Source: Globomyces pollinis-pini
Taxonomy: Eukaryota; Chytridiomycota; Chytridiomycetes; Rhizophydiales; Globomycetaceae
Direction of reading: 5' to 3'
DNA length: 63,774 nucleotides
Assembly: GCA_025399215.1 (NCBI GenBank)
Contig: MU621171.1
Location: forward strand, 1-63,774
Shown here: piece by piece, positions 21,706 to 32,670 of the stretch
Layout of the letters: every line of letters begins with the position of its first letter
How positions within the stretch are numbered: position 1 is the first letter of the stretch
Made by a program: the position numbers and the translations under genes
Notes under the pieces: model-generated
Told to the model about the DNA's origin: nothing
Database searches by the model: none
What the model saw: only the letters and a program-made list of their open reading frames with translations

Positions 21706-23255
21706 ATGCGCATGATACAAGAAATCATTCTTTGGAGTATCTTTTCTCTTTCATCTGTTTACGCACAACAGAATTCAATTACTCCAAAATACACTGTCCA
21801 ATTGAATTCCACCACTGGTATGGTGAATTGGCCATCAATGGGATCTGCTGAACAGAACTCGATTGTGTTGGAAGATTTTTTAGATCAATATTATGATGAG
21901 ATTCAAAGAACCTACGAAAACTATTCACCTGTGGTTGAAGTGGGTAAAGAGTATATATTGAATGGCAATGAATGTTATATGTATGGATCACTTTCTATGG
22001 AAAAGATTGATGTAACGTTTGAATTAAAATATGTTGAAAGTAAAATGGAAGAAGGTTGGTATCAGAAGTTGAAAAAATGGGGAAATCCTTCTATTACAGA
22101 TGAAGAAATCAGTTCGGCATTAACCCAATTATACGGAGTATGTAGATTGATTTCATTGTCGGTAGACTCTGTTAAACCAACTGGAACCGGATTTGAAACT
22201 CTCACTGTATTGAATAATATTGCTTTTGCACAAAAGTGGTCAGGGGAATTTGGTGGTACTTTTAACGATCCTTTTCATAACAGCACTCTTTCATTAGAAG
22301 CTCAAAACCAACAACCTGCAATCAATTTTACAAAGGTTACACGTGTAGATTTAGATGGTCAAAGCATACGTATTGTTGCTGACAGAGCAATAGTAACATT
22401 GGAAGTATCCAGTCTAACCTTACCATTAATCAACACCTCAATCACAAAAGGAACTTTGAAATTGCAAGGATTAAAATCTATTGAAAATCCCAATAATGCC
22501 ACCTCAGCAAATCCAAGTCTGGTATTTCCATTACATGCTTGGTGGGGTGTACAATATTGGCCATCTGTTGGTACTAGTGAGAAAATAGTGAGTGATTCCA
22601 ATAGAGATTTGGATAAGATTAAAAAAACATATGGCAGTATGGGACGGCTAGTCTTGAACAGATAGATATTGAAATATTTGCATTAAATCAATATTTTAAA
22701 AACAAATCATGGTATCGAATATTTCAAAACTGGGGAAAATCATCTACCAGACCAATCACTGATGAAGAAATTAGTGAAGCAATAGATTTGGTAATGAGTG
22801 AAAGGGTGGACATCACAAATATATCTGCCGAATCTATCACTGGAATTGGACATGGATTTGAAAGTTTAAGAGTTTTAGATTGGGGAAATACTGCTTATGC
22901 ACACAAATGGAAAGGAACATTTGGTGGATCATTTAGAGTCTGTTATGGAAATTTGAAACCCAAACCATTCTCTAATCAAAGAATATTGAAATTCTCAAAT
23001 ATTACAAAAGTGGAGTTGGAAGGGAATTTGATTCGAATAGTTGCAGCTAAGGCAATACTTTCATTGGACGTATCTGAATTATACACGAGAGATGGAACTG
23101 TTACACTGAATAGAGGATCATTAACTCTTGAAGGTTTTGTTTCACAAACTGGATTTTTTGTTGAACACCCGATTCTGTCTATTACTCTTATTACATGCAG
23201 TATTGTGTTTTTGTTATTGGTGATTTTCTTTTTTGTTCGTTATCTTAGATATTAG
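21706..23255 (+). pseudogene. Tandem ectodomain family, copy C (frameshifted by a 58-nt deletion)
   Basis: The first open part (21706-22665) covers the signal peptide, repeat 1 and the start of repeat 2. Relative to copy D, 58 nt are missing near 22633-22640, between the KTYGS block and the GTASLEQIDIEI block, which shifts the frame. The remainder then reads normally, through AYAHKWKGTFGGSF, the membrane helix and the tail, to 23255. No intron restores it. It was probably functional until recently, because both parts are otherwise open. Confidence 0.75.
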
Positions 23256-24183
23256 ATCGCAACGTAATATAAAAAGATAAGGAAGACCTGAATTTGACTT
23301 GATTTGATTGTATTTCTATATGTTTTTAATATTGCAGTTAGTATTGGATTTTAGACTTTCATTGGTGTTGGTGAACATAGAAGAAGACGTAAATATAAAG
23401 ATTAAGTGGAAACTTGAGAGTTGCTAATTTTTACTTGTGTTTATTTGATTCTATTTATGTTACCGTTAGCCTTTTTCCGGTATCAGTTGATACATGGTAC
23501 CACGCAGATCAGCAAATCTACTAGTTCAGGTTTCGGTAAACTCAAACGAATGATATTCAATCGTTTAGCGATTCTAAAGTTGACTATTTGCTACATTCTC
23601 TTTTAAATATACTAAAAACTGTCTAAATGGTAATCAGAGTGGAATGTGTAGATCACCTATTCTATCTATTTCTCTTACTGCAGCCAGTAATGTTTTTTGT
23701 CGTTCATGATTAACAATTGTATTTATTAGATGAAAAGTAGACTTGATATTACAAGACAAAAATTTCAACTGTGAACTGAGTTTTTACTCTGCTTTTGAGT
23801 TTTGCTCTTCATTGCAATCGTTTCTTTTAGTACAAGTGAATAGAATAAAATATTATTACTACTATGCCGCCGTTTAAAAGTTTTCATTCCATGAAACTAT
23901 GACCAGTTTGACTCTTAAAACTCCCTAAAACACATGTGATTGCTTTTATTAGAAAAACACATTTTGGATGAGTGAATCACAGAGATTTTGCTCTCTAAAT
24001 CTAAAAAAGTGATTACTCTGATGCTCAAGGGGGAAGCGTTTCTCTCTTTAGTGTTTAGCATCAAAGACTTGACTTAACGAAGTATTCCCCCCGAAAAAGG
24101 ACTGAATTGGTTTGTTTCATTCCGGATTGGTAAAGGCCATGTTCGCCACATCGGAATTCGGATGTACCAGGTACGCTTTAGAT
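23256..24183. other. Spacer of the tandem array
   Basis: Non-coding. 23300-23600 resembles 25960-26230 downstream of copy D (shared ATCAGCAAATCTACTAG and GCTACATTCTCTTTTA). 23880-24160 resembles the region upstream of copy B. The interval is thus a junction of duplicated segments. Confidence 0.6.
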
Positions 24184-24199
24184 GTTTAAAAGCAATGAA
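24184..24199 (+). promoter_or_regulatory. Conserved proximal element of the tandem family (copy D)
   Basis: GTTTAAAAGCAATGAA, 35 nt before the chosen ATG at 24219. This spacing is the reason for preferring 24219 over the upstream ATGs at 24162 and 24195. Confidence 0.6.
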
Positions 24200-24218
24200 T
24201 TTTTATCAATCAAAAATC

Positions 24219-25910
24219 ATGAAGAATTTGGCGGTTTGGAGTATATTTATCTATTCTTCAGTTGATGGACAAGAGATTCCAATGACTCCAAACGACACTG
24301 TTCATTTAAATACCATCACTGGTGTGGTGAATTGGCCATCCATGAGATCTGCTGATCAGAACTCGTTATGGGTGAAATATGACTCTGCACTGACTACAAA
24401 AACCTATCAAAACTTTTCATCCGTAGTTGAAGCAAGTAAAGAATATGTACTGTATGGCAATCGATGTTATATGTATGGATCACTGACGATGGAAAAGATT
24501 GATGTGACGTTTGAATTATACTATGACAGTGATAAAACTACAGACTGGTATCAACAATTGGAAAAATGGGGAAATTCTTCAAAATCAATAACAGATGAAG
24601 AAGTCAGTTTGGCATTGGATGCTGCATTCAGTAGTTCATCTTCATCACTCTTATGGAAGATACGACTGATTTCATTGACGATGGAATCTGCTAAACCATC
24701 TGGACCTGGTTTTGAAACTCTTGCTTATCTGAATAACGTTGGATATGCCCTAATGTGGTCAGGAAAATTTGGTGGTACTTTTAGCGATCCTTTTCATAAT
24801 ACGAATCTTTTATTGGTTGCACAGAACAAACAACATTTGATCAATTTTACAAAGGTTACACGTATTGATTTGGTTGGTCAAACAATACGGATCGTTGCTG
24901 ACAGAGTATTATTAACATTGGAAGTATCTAGTATCAATTTACCATTAATCAACGCCTCAATCACAGAAGGAACGTTGAAGATGCAAGGATTAAAGTCTAT
25001 TGAGAGCAGTAATGCCACCTCAGCCAATCCAAGTCTGGTATCGTCACTGCATGCTTGGTGGGGTGTACAATATTGGCCATCGGTGGGTACTAGTGAGAAA
25101 AGGGTGAGTGATCCCGATTTGTATTGGGATAAGTATATTCTTGAAAAAACATACGGTAGTTCTACTATACACATTACGCAAAATTTAACATATGACCTGG
25201 AGGGTTCCTGTTATCTTTATGGGACGGCTAGTCTTGAACAGATAGATATTGAAATTTATCCACTAGATTTAGGATTTCAAAAGAAATCATGGCATTATCG
25301 TATATTTCAAAACTGGGGAAATTCATCTACCAGACCAATCACTGATGAAGAAATTAGTATGGCTATGGATTCTTTATTATTGAGTACGAAGGTGGCCATC
25401 ACAAATATATCTTCCGAATCTATAACTGGACTTGGAAATGGATTTGAAAGTTTTGGAGATTTAAAGACAAAATGGGGAAGAACAGGATATACCACTTATG
25501 CACAAAAATGGAAAGGAACATTTGGTGGATCATTTAGTTTCTTAAATGGAAATTTGAAACTCAAACCATTCTCTAATCAAAGAATATTGAAATTCTTAAA
25601 TATTACAAAAGTGGAATTGAAAGGGGATTTGATCCGAATAGTTGCAGCCAAAGCAATACTTTCTTTGGACGTTACTCAATTAGCTACAAGTGATGGAATT
25701 GCTACAGTGAATAGAGGGTCATTAACACTAGTAGGTTTAGTTTCACAAACCGGATTTTTTGTTGAACATCCGATTCAATTTATTGCAATTATTACAGGTA
25801 CTATTACATTTTTGTTATTCTTGATTTATATGTCCGTTCGTTATCTGAAAAGACAACGGTATCTTAGAAGACAACGTTATATTAGATCGCACCATAATAT
25901 AAAAACATAA
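24219..25910 (+). CDS. Tandem duplicated-ectodomain type I membrane protein, copy D (intact)
   Basis: 563 aa, intronless. Signal peptide MKNLAVWSIF..DGQ. The ectodomain is two related halves of about 245 aa. Each carries, in order, a (N/Y)WPS(M/V)(R/G) block, a Y(M/L)YG(S/T)..(E/Q).ID block, a WY..(L/I)(E)(K/N)WGNSS..ITDEE(V/I)S block, a GFE(T/S) block, an A..WKG or WSGKFGGTF block, an (N)(F/I)TK(V)..(I)RIVA block and a (G)(T/S)L block. A single membrane helix and a tail rich in Arg and Lys follow. Several N-glycosylation sequons are present. No enzyme motif is visible. It is probably displayed on the cell surface. I recognise no named family. Confidence 0.85.
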   Translation: MKNLAVWSIFIYSSVDGQEIPMTPNDTVHLNTITGVVNWPSMRSADQNSLWVKYDSALTTKTYQNFSSVVEASKEYVLYGNRCYMYGSLTMEKIDVTFELYYDSDKTTDWYQQLEKWGNSSKSITDEEVSLALDAAFSSSSSSLLWKIRLISLTMESAKPSGPGFETLAYLNNVGYALMWSGKFGGTFSDPFHNTNLLLVAQNKQHLINFTKVTRIDLVGQTIRIVADRVLLTLEVSSINLPLINASITEGTLKMQGLKSIESSNATSANPSLVSSLHAWWGVQYWPSVGTSEKRVSDPDLYWDKYILEKTYGSSTIHITQNLTYDLEGSCYLYGTASLEQIDIEIYPLDLGFQKKSWHYRIFQNWGNSSTRPITDEEISMAMDSLLLSTKVAITNISSESITGLGNGFESFGDLKTKWGRTGYTTYAQKWKGTFGGSFSFLNGNLKLKPFSNQRILKFLNITKVELKGDLIRIVAAKAILSLDVTQLATSDGIATVNRGSLTLVGLVSQTGFFVEHPIQFIAIITGTITFLLFLIYMSVRYLKRQRYLRRQRYIRSHHNIKT

Positions 25911-26843
25911 GTAAACCCTGAATTTGACTTGTATTTTATTTAATTCTATTTGAAATGAATCTATTTCTACATGATTTTATTATTGCAGTTGGTATTGATT
26001 TTAGACTTTCATTGGTGTTGGTGAAATTAGAAGACGCCAATATAGTTGATTATTAGTTATTTTTATTTGATTCTATTCATGTTACTGTTACCCTTTTCTG
26101 ATATCAGTTGGTACATGGTAGCACTCAGATCAGCAAATCTACTAGTTTTGGTTTCGGCAGTATCAAATAATTGATATTCAATCGTTTAACTATTTTAAAG
26201 TTAAATATCTGCTACATTCTCTTTTAAACATACGAAAACCGCTAAATGGTAACTAGAGTGGAATGTTTTGATCTCCATCTTCTATCTATTGTTGTTACTT
26301 GAAGTAACAGCATGATTTACAATTAGCAGTATTAGTACTTACTTACTATAATGCGGTCTCTTCTTCCCTTTGACTGTGAACCTACCAACAATGTAAAAAA
26401 ACATATGGTGGTACAGTCTCTCAGCAATCGTTATTACCTACTATTTATGTATAATTAAACAGATCTGTAGTTATTTATATTGCCAATGCTACATTCATTC
26501 CCAGATTTGTCATCTTAGCCGTGTTTCGAAAAACAAGTCGATTGAATTTAATGACCAACTTGACTGCGACTCCCTAAAATTGTGCTTTCAGTTTTACTTT
26601 CGCTTTTACAGAAATCACAAGGAGACGAATCACATAGAGTAATGAAATTATAACCCCACAGTTGGTCATTCTAATGTATGACAGCAAGGTGAGAGATTTA
26701 TCATCGTTGTTTCTGGTATTTAATGTTCTTAACTAAAGAGTTTAGGTTTATCCGTTTTGTTTCATGTTCCCAAAAAAAAGACGAATTTGTTTGTGTGATT
26801 CTGGATTGGTGATGGCACATCAAATTCAGGGTACCTTTCAGAC
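25911..26843. other. Spacer of the tandem array
   Basis: Non-coding. Its first third resembles the region downstream of copy C. 26360-26843 resembles the region upstream of copy C (21230-21670). Confidence 0.6.
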
Positions 26844-26860
26844 ACTTAAAAGCAATAGAT
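26844..26860 (+). promoter_or_regulatory. Conserved proximal element of the tandem family (copy E)
   Basis: ACTTAAAAGCAATAGAT, 34 nt before the ATG at 26878. Confidence 0.6.
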
Positions 26861-26877
26861 ATCTTGATTAAACAACA

Positions 26878-28541
26878 ATGAGCATCATACAGGAACTGGT
26901 ACTTTGGAGTATCTTTATCATTTCATCTGTTTATGGACAAGAGGAGCTAGTTACTCCAGCAAGAACAGTTCAGTTAAATACTAGTACTGGTGTGGTAAAT
27001 TGGCCATCAATGGGATCCGTGCTTCAGAACTCGTCATGGATGAATAAGCGGCTATATGAATTTGACAAGAACCCCAAAACCTATAAAAACTACTCAACTG
27101 TTGTTGAAGCGGGTAAATCGTATCCATTGAATGCCATTAAATGTTTTATGTATGGATCACTGTCTATGGAAAAGATTGATATGACATTTGAAATAACAAT
27201 GCTTCACGCGAACCAAACAAGATTGTATTTCAAATTGAAAAATTGGGGAAATTCTTCAAAGCCAATTACGGATGAAGAAGTTAGTTTGGCATTGAATGAT
27301 GCGTTTCAAACTCATCTAGGACTGCGATTAATTTCATTGGAGGTAGAGTTAGCTAAACCATCTGGAACTGGATTCGAAAGTTTGGTTGTACTGAATGATA
27401 TTTTTTATGCTCAAAAGTGGTCAGGAGAATTTGGTGGTACTTTTAGTGATCCTTTTCGCATGTCCGACCTTGACGGAATACAGCCTTTGTTTACCTTGAC
27501 AAATATTACACGTGTGGATTTTGTCGGTCAAACTATACGTATCGTTGCCGACAGAGCATTATTAACATTGGAAGTATCTGAAATGAGCTTACCACTAATC
27601 AACACTTCAATTACAAAAGGAACTTTGGCCTTACAAGGGCTAAAATCTAACAATAAACAGGGGCCGAGACTGTCATTACCTTTTAAAACATGGTGGAGTA
27701 CACAATATTGGCCATCTGTTGGTACTGGTGAAAAAACGGTGAGTGAAATGCAAACCAGTTTCGAAAAGGACGTTACTACCAAAATGTTTGGTAGTAATTC
27801 GATGTCTATTACCCAAAACACTTCTTATGAACCGAAAATGCCTGATATTTACCTTTTTGGCACTGCAAGTCTTGAACAAATAGATATAAATATTGAAATA
27901 TTTGATTTATTTACCTTTTTGGCACTGCAAGTCTTGAACAAATAGATATAAATATTGAAATATTTGATAGTAGTGCTCGATACCGCACATGGTATCATAT
28001 ATTTCAAAAATGGGGAAATTCAACTACCCGACCAATCACTGATGAAGAAATTAGTATGGCCATGGCTTCTTTATTATTGAATTCGCAGGTGATTATCAGA
28101 AATATATCTGCAGAATCTATAATTGGGATTGGATTTGAAAGCGTGGTAACTCAAAGTGGGAAGGGTTTGCCTTCAAATTGGATCACGTATGCTCAAAAAT
28201 GGAAAGGAACATTTGGTGGATCATTTATAAACTTGATACCCGAACAAATATTTGGTACAATATTGAAGTTTTCAAATATAACAAAAGTGGTGGTGAATGG
28301 GAAGTGGATCCGAGTAGTTGCAACTAAAGCAATACTATCTTTGGACGTTTCTGAATTTAGAACAGGTAATGCTATTGCTATCGTCAATAGAGGGTCATTA
28401 AAACTGGAAGGTTTTACCTCACAATCAGGATTTTTTGTTGAAAACCCGATTATAACAATGACTCTTATTGTAAGCATCTTGTTATTTATGATATACATTT
28501 TATTTCTTTATGTTAAAAGAAGACGTAATATAAAAGTTTAA
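26878..28541 (+). pseudogene. Tandem ectodomain family, copy E (frameshifted by a 62-bp tandem duplication)
   Basis: Signal peptide (MSIIQELVLWSIF..YGQ), repeat 1 and the start of repeat 2 are open to 27945. The sequence 27851-27912 is repeated directly at 27913-27974. Because 62 is not a multiple of three, the frame shifts. Downstream of the second copy the family sequence continues, and from 28056 it reads openly to a normal membrane helix and basic tail. A splice between the copies would need a GTCTTG donor unlike those used here. Either a pseudogene or a reversible inactive allele. Confidence 0.75.
27851..27974. repeat. 62-bp direct tandem duplication
   Basis: Two adjacent near-identical copies of 62 bp inside copy E, each covering the YLFGTASLEQIDI-coding block. 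Unequal pairing or replication slippage would explain it. Confidence 0.85.
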
Positions 28542-28835
28542 TGCTGTAATGTAAACTTTTGGTTTAAATTATTTTACATGAATTATATCAATAGTTTGTT
28601 ATCCATTTTAATTGAAGTGAATGTTAATTTAACTGTGGAGGTTTTAAATACGAGTACCGAAATTGCAACTGACAAATTGTATTCGCGATCTGTAGCAAAG
28701 TTGAATAAACTTATACTCTTTACCAACCAGTTTACAAAACTATATCCCAAAAAAAAGACTCCTTTTTGCATGTTTCAAATTAGCAAAATGGTAAGTTCGC
28801 CACATTAGCATCTGAAAGGACTGGGTACTGTAAGA

Positions 28836-28850
28836 TGTAAAAGCAATGAA
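28836..28850 (+). promoter_or_regulatory. Conserved proximal element of the tandem family (copy F)
   Basis: ATGTAAAAGCAATGA, 33 nt before the ATG at 28869. Confidence 0.55.
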
Positions 28851-28868
28851 TATTGTTAATTAAAAATA

Positions 28869-30482
28869 ATGATGGAATTGGCTGTTTGGAGTATGTTTAT
28901 CCTTTCATCTGTTTATGGACAAGGGGATCAAATGAGTGCAACCGTGACAGGTCAACTAAATACCATCAATGGTAGAAACTGGTCATCTAAGGAAGCTGTT
29001 GATACTGTAAACGACTGGATCCCGTATTCATCAGTGGTTGAAGTTGGTAATTATACAGTCAATACAGATGACTGTCGATTTTCTGGATCAATAGCTATGG
29101 AAAACATTGATGTGACGTTTGAATTTTTGAATTCTCCGACAGTTTGGGATAGAATATTTAACAAATGGAAAAATTCTACAACACCAATTATTGATGAAGA
29201 AGTCAATTTGGCATTAGAGGATGCATTCTCAATGTTTTTCTTGGGAGTAAGATTGATTTCATTGACAGTGGATTCAGCGAAACCATCGGGAACTCCATTT
29301 GACACTTTTGTGTTTTTCAATAATGTTAGATATTCAACAAGATGGTTAAATGAATTTGGCGGTACTTTTAGTGATACCTTTAATGAAACGATTCTTTCAT
29401 TGGATAAACAAAACAAACAGCGGTTGATCAACTTTACAAAGGTTACACGTGTAGAATTGGTCGGTCAAACTGTACGTATTATTGCTGATAAAGCATTATT
29501 AACAGCAAGAGGATCTAGTATTAAGCTGCCCTTTATTAGTGCTTCAATCACAAAAGGTAGCTTGAAGCTGGAAGGATCCAAGTTGGTCGAAAAACCCTTC
29601 AAAACATCAACGAACACAAGTTGGGTAATACCTTTTAATACAGGGTCGGATGTAAAGTATTGGCCGTCGGTGGGTACTAGCGAAAAAAAGGATATTTCTT
29701 CAACCACCTTTTTCGAAAGTGATGTGTTCAACAAAACATTTGTCAGTTCATCTATATCTGTTCCGAAGAACAATCCTTATGAATTCAAGGACAACGGTGT
29801 CTATCTATATGGAACGGCTAGTTTTGAACAGATAGACATGACAATCTATTCGCTGGATGAAAGATATCAAACCAGTTCATGGTATCGTATACTAAAATAC
29901 TGGGGAAAGTCACCGAAAATAACTATCACTGATGAAGAAGTGAGTATGGCCATGGACTCTGTGTTCAGTGGACATGTAGAACTTCGAAATATATCTGCAG
30001 AATCTATCACCGGAATTGGAAATGGATTCGAGAGCTTGTGTGCTCTTCCTAGACTATCTGATGTGCAGAAATTTTTATGGGGGGAAGGGACTGCATATGC
30101 ACAAAAATGGAAAGGAACATTTGGTGGATCCTTTCTCACATATCCAAACACAAACGCGACTTTGTTACTCAGGCCAATTGCCCAACAGAGAATATTGAAT
30201 TTTTCAAATGTTACAAAAGTGGAGCAAAATGGTGGTAGGATCCGAGTCGTTGCCGCTAAAGCAGTACTTTCTCTGGGCTTTTCTGAATTGAAATCGTGTA
30301 CTGGAATTGCTAAAATTAACAGTGGGACATTAACTCTTGAAGGTTTCGTTTCACAATCAGGATTTTTTATTGAAAATCCAATTCTATCTCTCTTTGCTAT
30401 TGGTGGTACTATTGCAGTGTTGTACTTAGTGATTTTCATTGGTGTTCGTGAAATTAAAAAAAGACGTAAATATAAAAAATAA
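28869..30482 (+). CDS. Tandem duplicated-ectodomain type I membrane protein, copy F (intact, divergent)
   Basis: 537 aa, intronless. Signal peptide MMELAVWSMF..YGQ. This is the most divergent open copy. Repeat 1 is shortened near its start: the NWPSMG block is reduced to NWSSKE, and the CYMYGS block reads CRFSGS. Repeat 2 keeps KYWPSVGTS, YLYGTASFEQID, SWYRIL-YWGK, ITDEEVSMAMDS, GNGFES, AYAQKWKGTFGGSF and RIRVVAAKAVL. A membrane helix (~residues 500-522) and a tail of alternating Lys and Arg follow. Role unknown, presumably surface display. Confidence 0.85.
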   Translation: MMELAVWSMFILSSVYGQGDQMSATVTGQLNTINGRNWSSKEAVDTVNDWIPYSSVVEVGNYTVNTDDCRFSGSIAMENIDVTFEFLNSPTVWDRIFNKWKNSTTPIIDEEVNLALEDAFSMFFLGVRLISLTVDSAKPSGTPFDTFVFFNNVRYSTRWLNEFGGTFSDTFNETILSLDKQNKQRLINFTKVTRVELVGQTVRIIADKALLTARGSSIKLPFISASITKGSLKLEGSKLVEKPFKTSTNTSWVIPFNTGSDVKYWPSVGTSEKKDISSTTFFESDVFNKTFVSSSISVPKNNPYEFKDNGVYLYGTASFEQIDMTIYSLDERYQTSSWYRILKYWGKSPKITITDEEVSMAMDSVFSGHVELRNISAESITGIGNGFESLCALPRLSDVQKFLWGEGTAYAQKWKGTFGGSFLTYPNTNATLLLRPIAQQRILNFSNVTKVEQNGGRIRVVAAKAVLSLGFSELKSCTGIAKINSGTLTLEGFVSQSGFFIENPILSLFAIGGTIAVLYLVIFIGVREIKKRRKYKK

Positions 30483-31158
30483 AGGGTAAATTTGAAATTT
30501 CAATTCATAATCGGTACTTACAATTCGGACTAATACGTGTATATTATTTAATGATGCAAGGTATTCTTCAATCAATTTTCCAAGTGTTAATAGTTAGTTG
30601 ATCAGCTCGTGACGTATAATTTCTTGAGTGTCCATCTACTCAATCACAATAGGAACCTTAAATCTATTGAAAATCCCATTAATACCACCTCAGCCAATCC
30701 AAGTCTGGTATAACCATTACATGCTTGGTGGGATTTACAATATTGGCCATCAGTTAGTACTAGTAGTCAAATAATGCGTGAGAGTGATTTCTTGAGAAAA
30801 GCATGTGGTTTTGGCTTTGTTTGTGCTTTGGCTTGCTTTATCTTTACGGATGCAACCATTTTTCAGTATTTTTGGCTGTGTGTTCATTAAATTGGAGTGT
30901 TTTGATTAAATTGGTTGTGTGTTTCATTATTTTGGGTTGTGTGTTTCATCAGCTTCCGAATAAAATGTGTGTTTTCCACATGACACGTTTCTGGTGATAC
31001 CATCGAGCTTGAATAGAGCACCATGAATCCACTCAAGACGACATGATTCTTTCTAATAGTATCGTGAATTTGAATATAAAATAAAGTTGTGAAAAAAGGA
31101 GAAGATTTGTCACTTTGAATATAAGCTTAGTTGTACAATAAGAATATTGAATAGTCTG
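30483..31158. other. Spacer with family fragment and first direct-repeat copy
   Basis: 30534-30775 is the left copy of a ~240-bp direct repeat. Its second half (about 30640-30775) is a decayed piece of the tandem family (around the YWPSVGTS block). The rest is T/G-rich non-coding sequence. Confidence 0.6.
30534..30775. repeat. ~240-bp direct repeat, left copy
   Basis: Nearly identical to 32995-33240 (shared GTATTCTTCAATCAATTTTC, GTGACGTATAATTTCTTGAG and family-derived 3' part). Together with the right copy it brackets the two divergent nuclease-like genes. Confidence 0.8.
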
Positions 31159-31686
31159 TCACAACGAAAAGCCATTGATGTGTGTTCTTGCGTAACAATC
31201 TTTGGCAAAGTGAGTGCTACGTCCACAACGGTAGCAAGCACCTTGGTCTGATTCAGAAGAATCTGATTCTGAGTCAAATGAATCCAAGGCCTGACCATTA
31301 ACATTGGTTCTTGTAAAACAGGCTTTAACAGAATGAGAGTCTCTACCACATCTAGAACATCCATGGCGAATATTTCGGTTTGATTTGCTTGGTGAAGGTT
31401 GATTTTGTTGTAAGCGGTAATTTAAGACGCTACCATTCCAAAAGTGCTGGAGGACAAGATTGTATATCAACTTGGCACCAACTGCCTCCTCTAACATTCC
31501 ACCATCCATATTTATCCATCATTCTGAGTGTCATTTCATTTTCTTCTTCAATCCCGCACCTGAAGCACCTGCACAGGGCGGTACAAGGGTTAGATAGTTG
31601 AAGTGTTCTATGAATCTCTCTCCAATCGGCCTTTCAGAATATCCAACATAGAACTTATTTTCTTGTAGCAGTAAAACATATATCAT
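31159..31686 (-). pseudogene. GIY-YIG nuclease with C-terminal CCHC zinc knuckles, apparently frameshifted
   Basis: From the ATG at 31686 the minus strand reads MIYVLLLQENKFYVGYSERP..RFIEHFN, the GIY-YIG (here IYV..FYVGYS) N-terminal half with the catalytic Arg region. In another frame it continues EENEMTLRMMDKYG.WNVRGGSW, the family's second half. A third stretch has two zinc knuckles, CSRCGRDSHSVKAC and CYRCGRSTHFAKDC. The knuckle stretch can be joined by a ~46-nt GT-AG intron, but no intron tried joins the first two parts, and about 15 residues seem lost there. GIY-YIG proteins nick or cut DNA and include homing and retroelement nucleases. Confidence 0.65.
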
Positions 31687-31758
31687 TTTTTGGTTGTGGA
31701 AAATACAACATTGAAGAAGGGGCTACGGTTACACAATCAATTTTTGCTTTTTTTTCAA

Positions 31759-32670
31759 ATGAACAAACTATTAGACACGCCTCTCATCCAACTCACTGAT
31801 GAAGAAAAGAATCAGCTCACAGACAAACAAAAGAAAGCTCTCAAGGCTCTCATTGGCTCCAAGCCTTCTATTCCATTCTCCTCTGCTACTCTCAACGACT
31901 GTGTTAGAACTGATGGCCTAGCTTTGGACCTCCGTTACATTGAGCCAATCGCTGCAATTCCTTACCCGACTCTCCGTATTCCCCCAGAAATCGTCCCTCC
32001 TGTTCCCAGTGACTTTCTGTGCGAACACTTGCTTTCTATATGGCGATTCGTTGTTATAGACAACGAAAAGGCCTGCAGACAGTTGATTGATGCTATATTG
32101 CTTGAAGTGTTGAAGAGTGAATTCAATGACTCTTTGCATCAATTCTGTGAAGTCAATAATGATTGGGAAGGACCTGGGTTCGGATATACAGGAAACGTCG
32201 ATTATATGCTTGGTTCTTCCAGAATCAAAACAGTGGATACTATGGACTCGCTTCTTCTGGTGGTGGAGGCAAAGAAAGAATGGCCCGATAGCGCAGTGCC
32301 TCAAGCTCTTTGTGAAGCTGGTTGTTTGCTCAAGAAACGGCTGGCCGGTGGAAAAAAGACACCTGTGTTTGGTGTTCTTACCAATGGGACAGAATTTCGC
32401 TTCTTTGCCATTGATATTGATGGTGTTGTGTATGCTTCTGGAAAAAAGTTCCTTGAACTTGGAGAAGATGGAACTTACAAGTCAAGCTCTTCTTTATCAG
32501 AAATTCTTCGCTGGTTCACTTGGTTTATGACTGCTATCAAATCTATCTCTCCCAGAGCATCTAGCGAAGATTTGACTGTCGAAAAGATTAAAGATTCCCT
32601 TATTCAACTCAGGAACTGCTTTGGTCCAAAGAATCCCATCTCCAGCAAGAAAATTAAGATTCAAAAGTAG
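31759..32670 (+). CDS. PD-(D/E)XK-nuclease-like protein
   Basis: 303 aa, intronless, higher in GC than its surroundings. Residues ~140-225 carry GYTGNVDYMLG, then LLLVVEAKKEW about 25 residues later, followed by QALCEA. The D...ExK spacing is that of the restriction-endonuclease-like core. PVFGVLTNGTEFRFF is also typical of these fungal proteins, which are often expanded in early-diverging fungi and sometimes linked to Crinkler-type effectors. The start is the ATG at 31759, since upstream in-frame residues look untranslated. It is divergent from the GIY-YIG gene with only 72 bp between starts. Biochemical activity is inferred from the motif. Confidence 0.7.
   Translation: MNKLLDTPLIQLTDEEKNQLTDKQKKALKALIGSKPSIPFSSATLNDCVRTDGLALDLRYIEPIAAIPYPTLRIPPEIVPPVPSDFLCEHLLSIWRFVVIDNEKACRQLIDAILLEVLKSEFNDSLHQFCEVNNDWEGPGFGYTGNVDYMLGSSRIKTVDTMDSLLLVVEAKKEWPDSAVPQALCEAGCLLKKRLAGGKKTPVFGVLTNGTEFRFFAIDIDGVVYASGKKFLELGEDGTYKSSSSLSEILRWFTWFMTAIKSISPRASSEDLTVEKIKDSLIQLRNCFGPKNPISSKKIKIQK

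Noticed and set aside
27868..27944. Possible 77-nt intron across the 62-bp duplication in copy E
   Set aside because: It would need a GTCTTG donor, and no other open family member has an intron; a tandem duplication explains the data directly.
30803..30997. 64-codon plus-strand hydrophobic frame
   Set aside because: Built from a T/G-rich low-complexity stretch with repeated phrases; no gene features.
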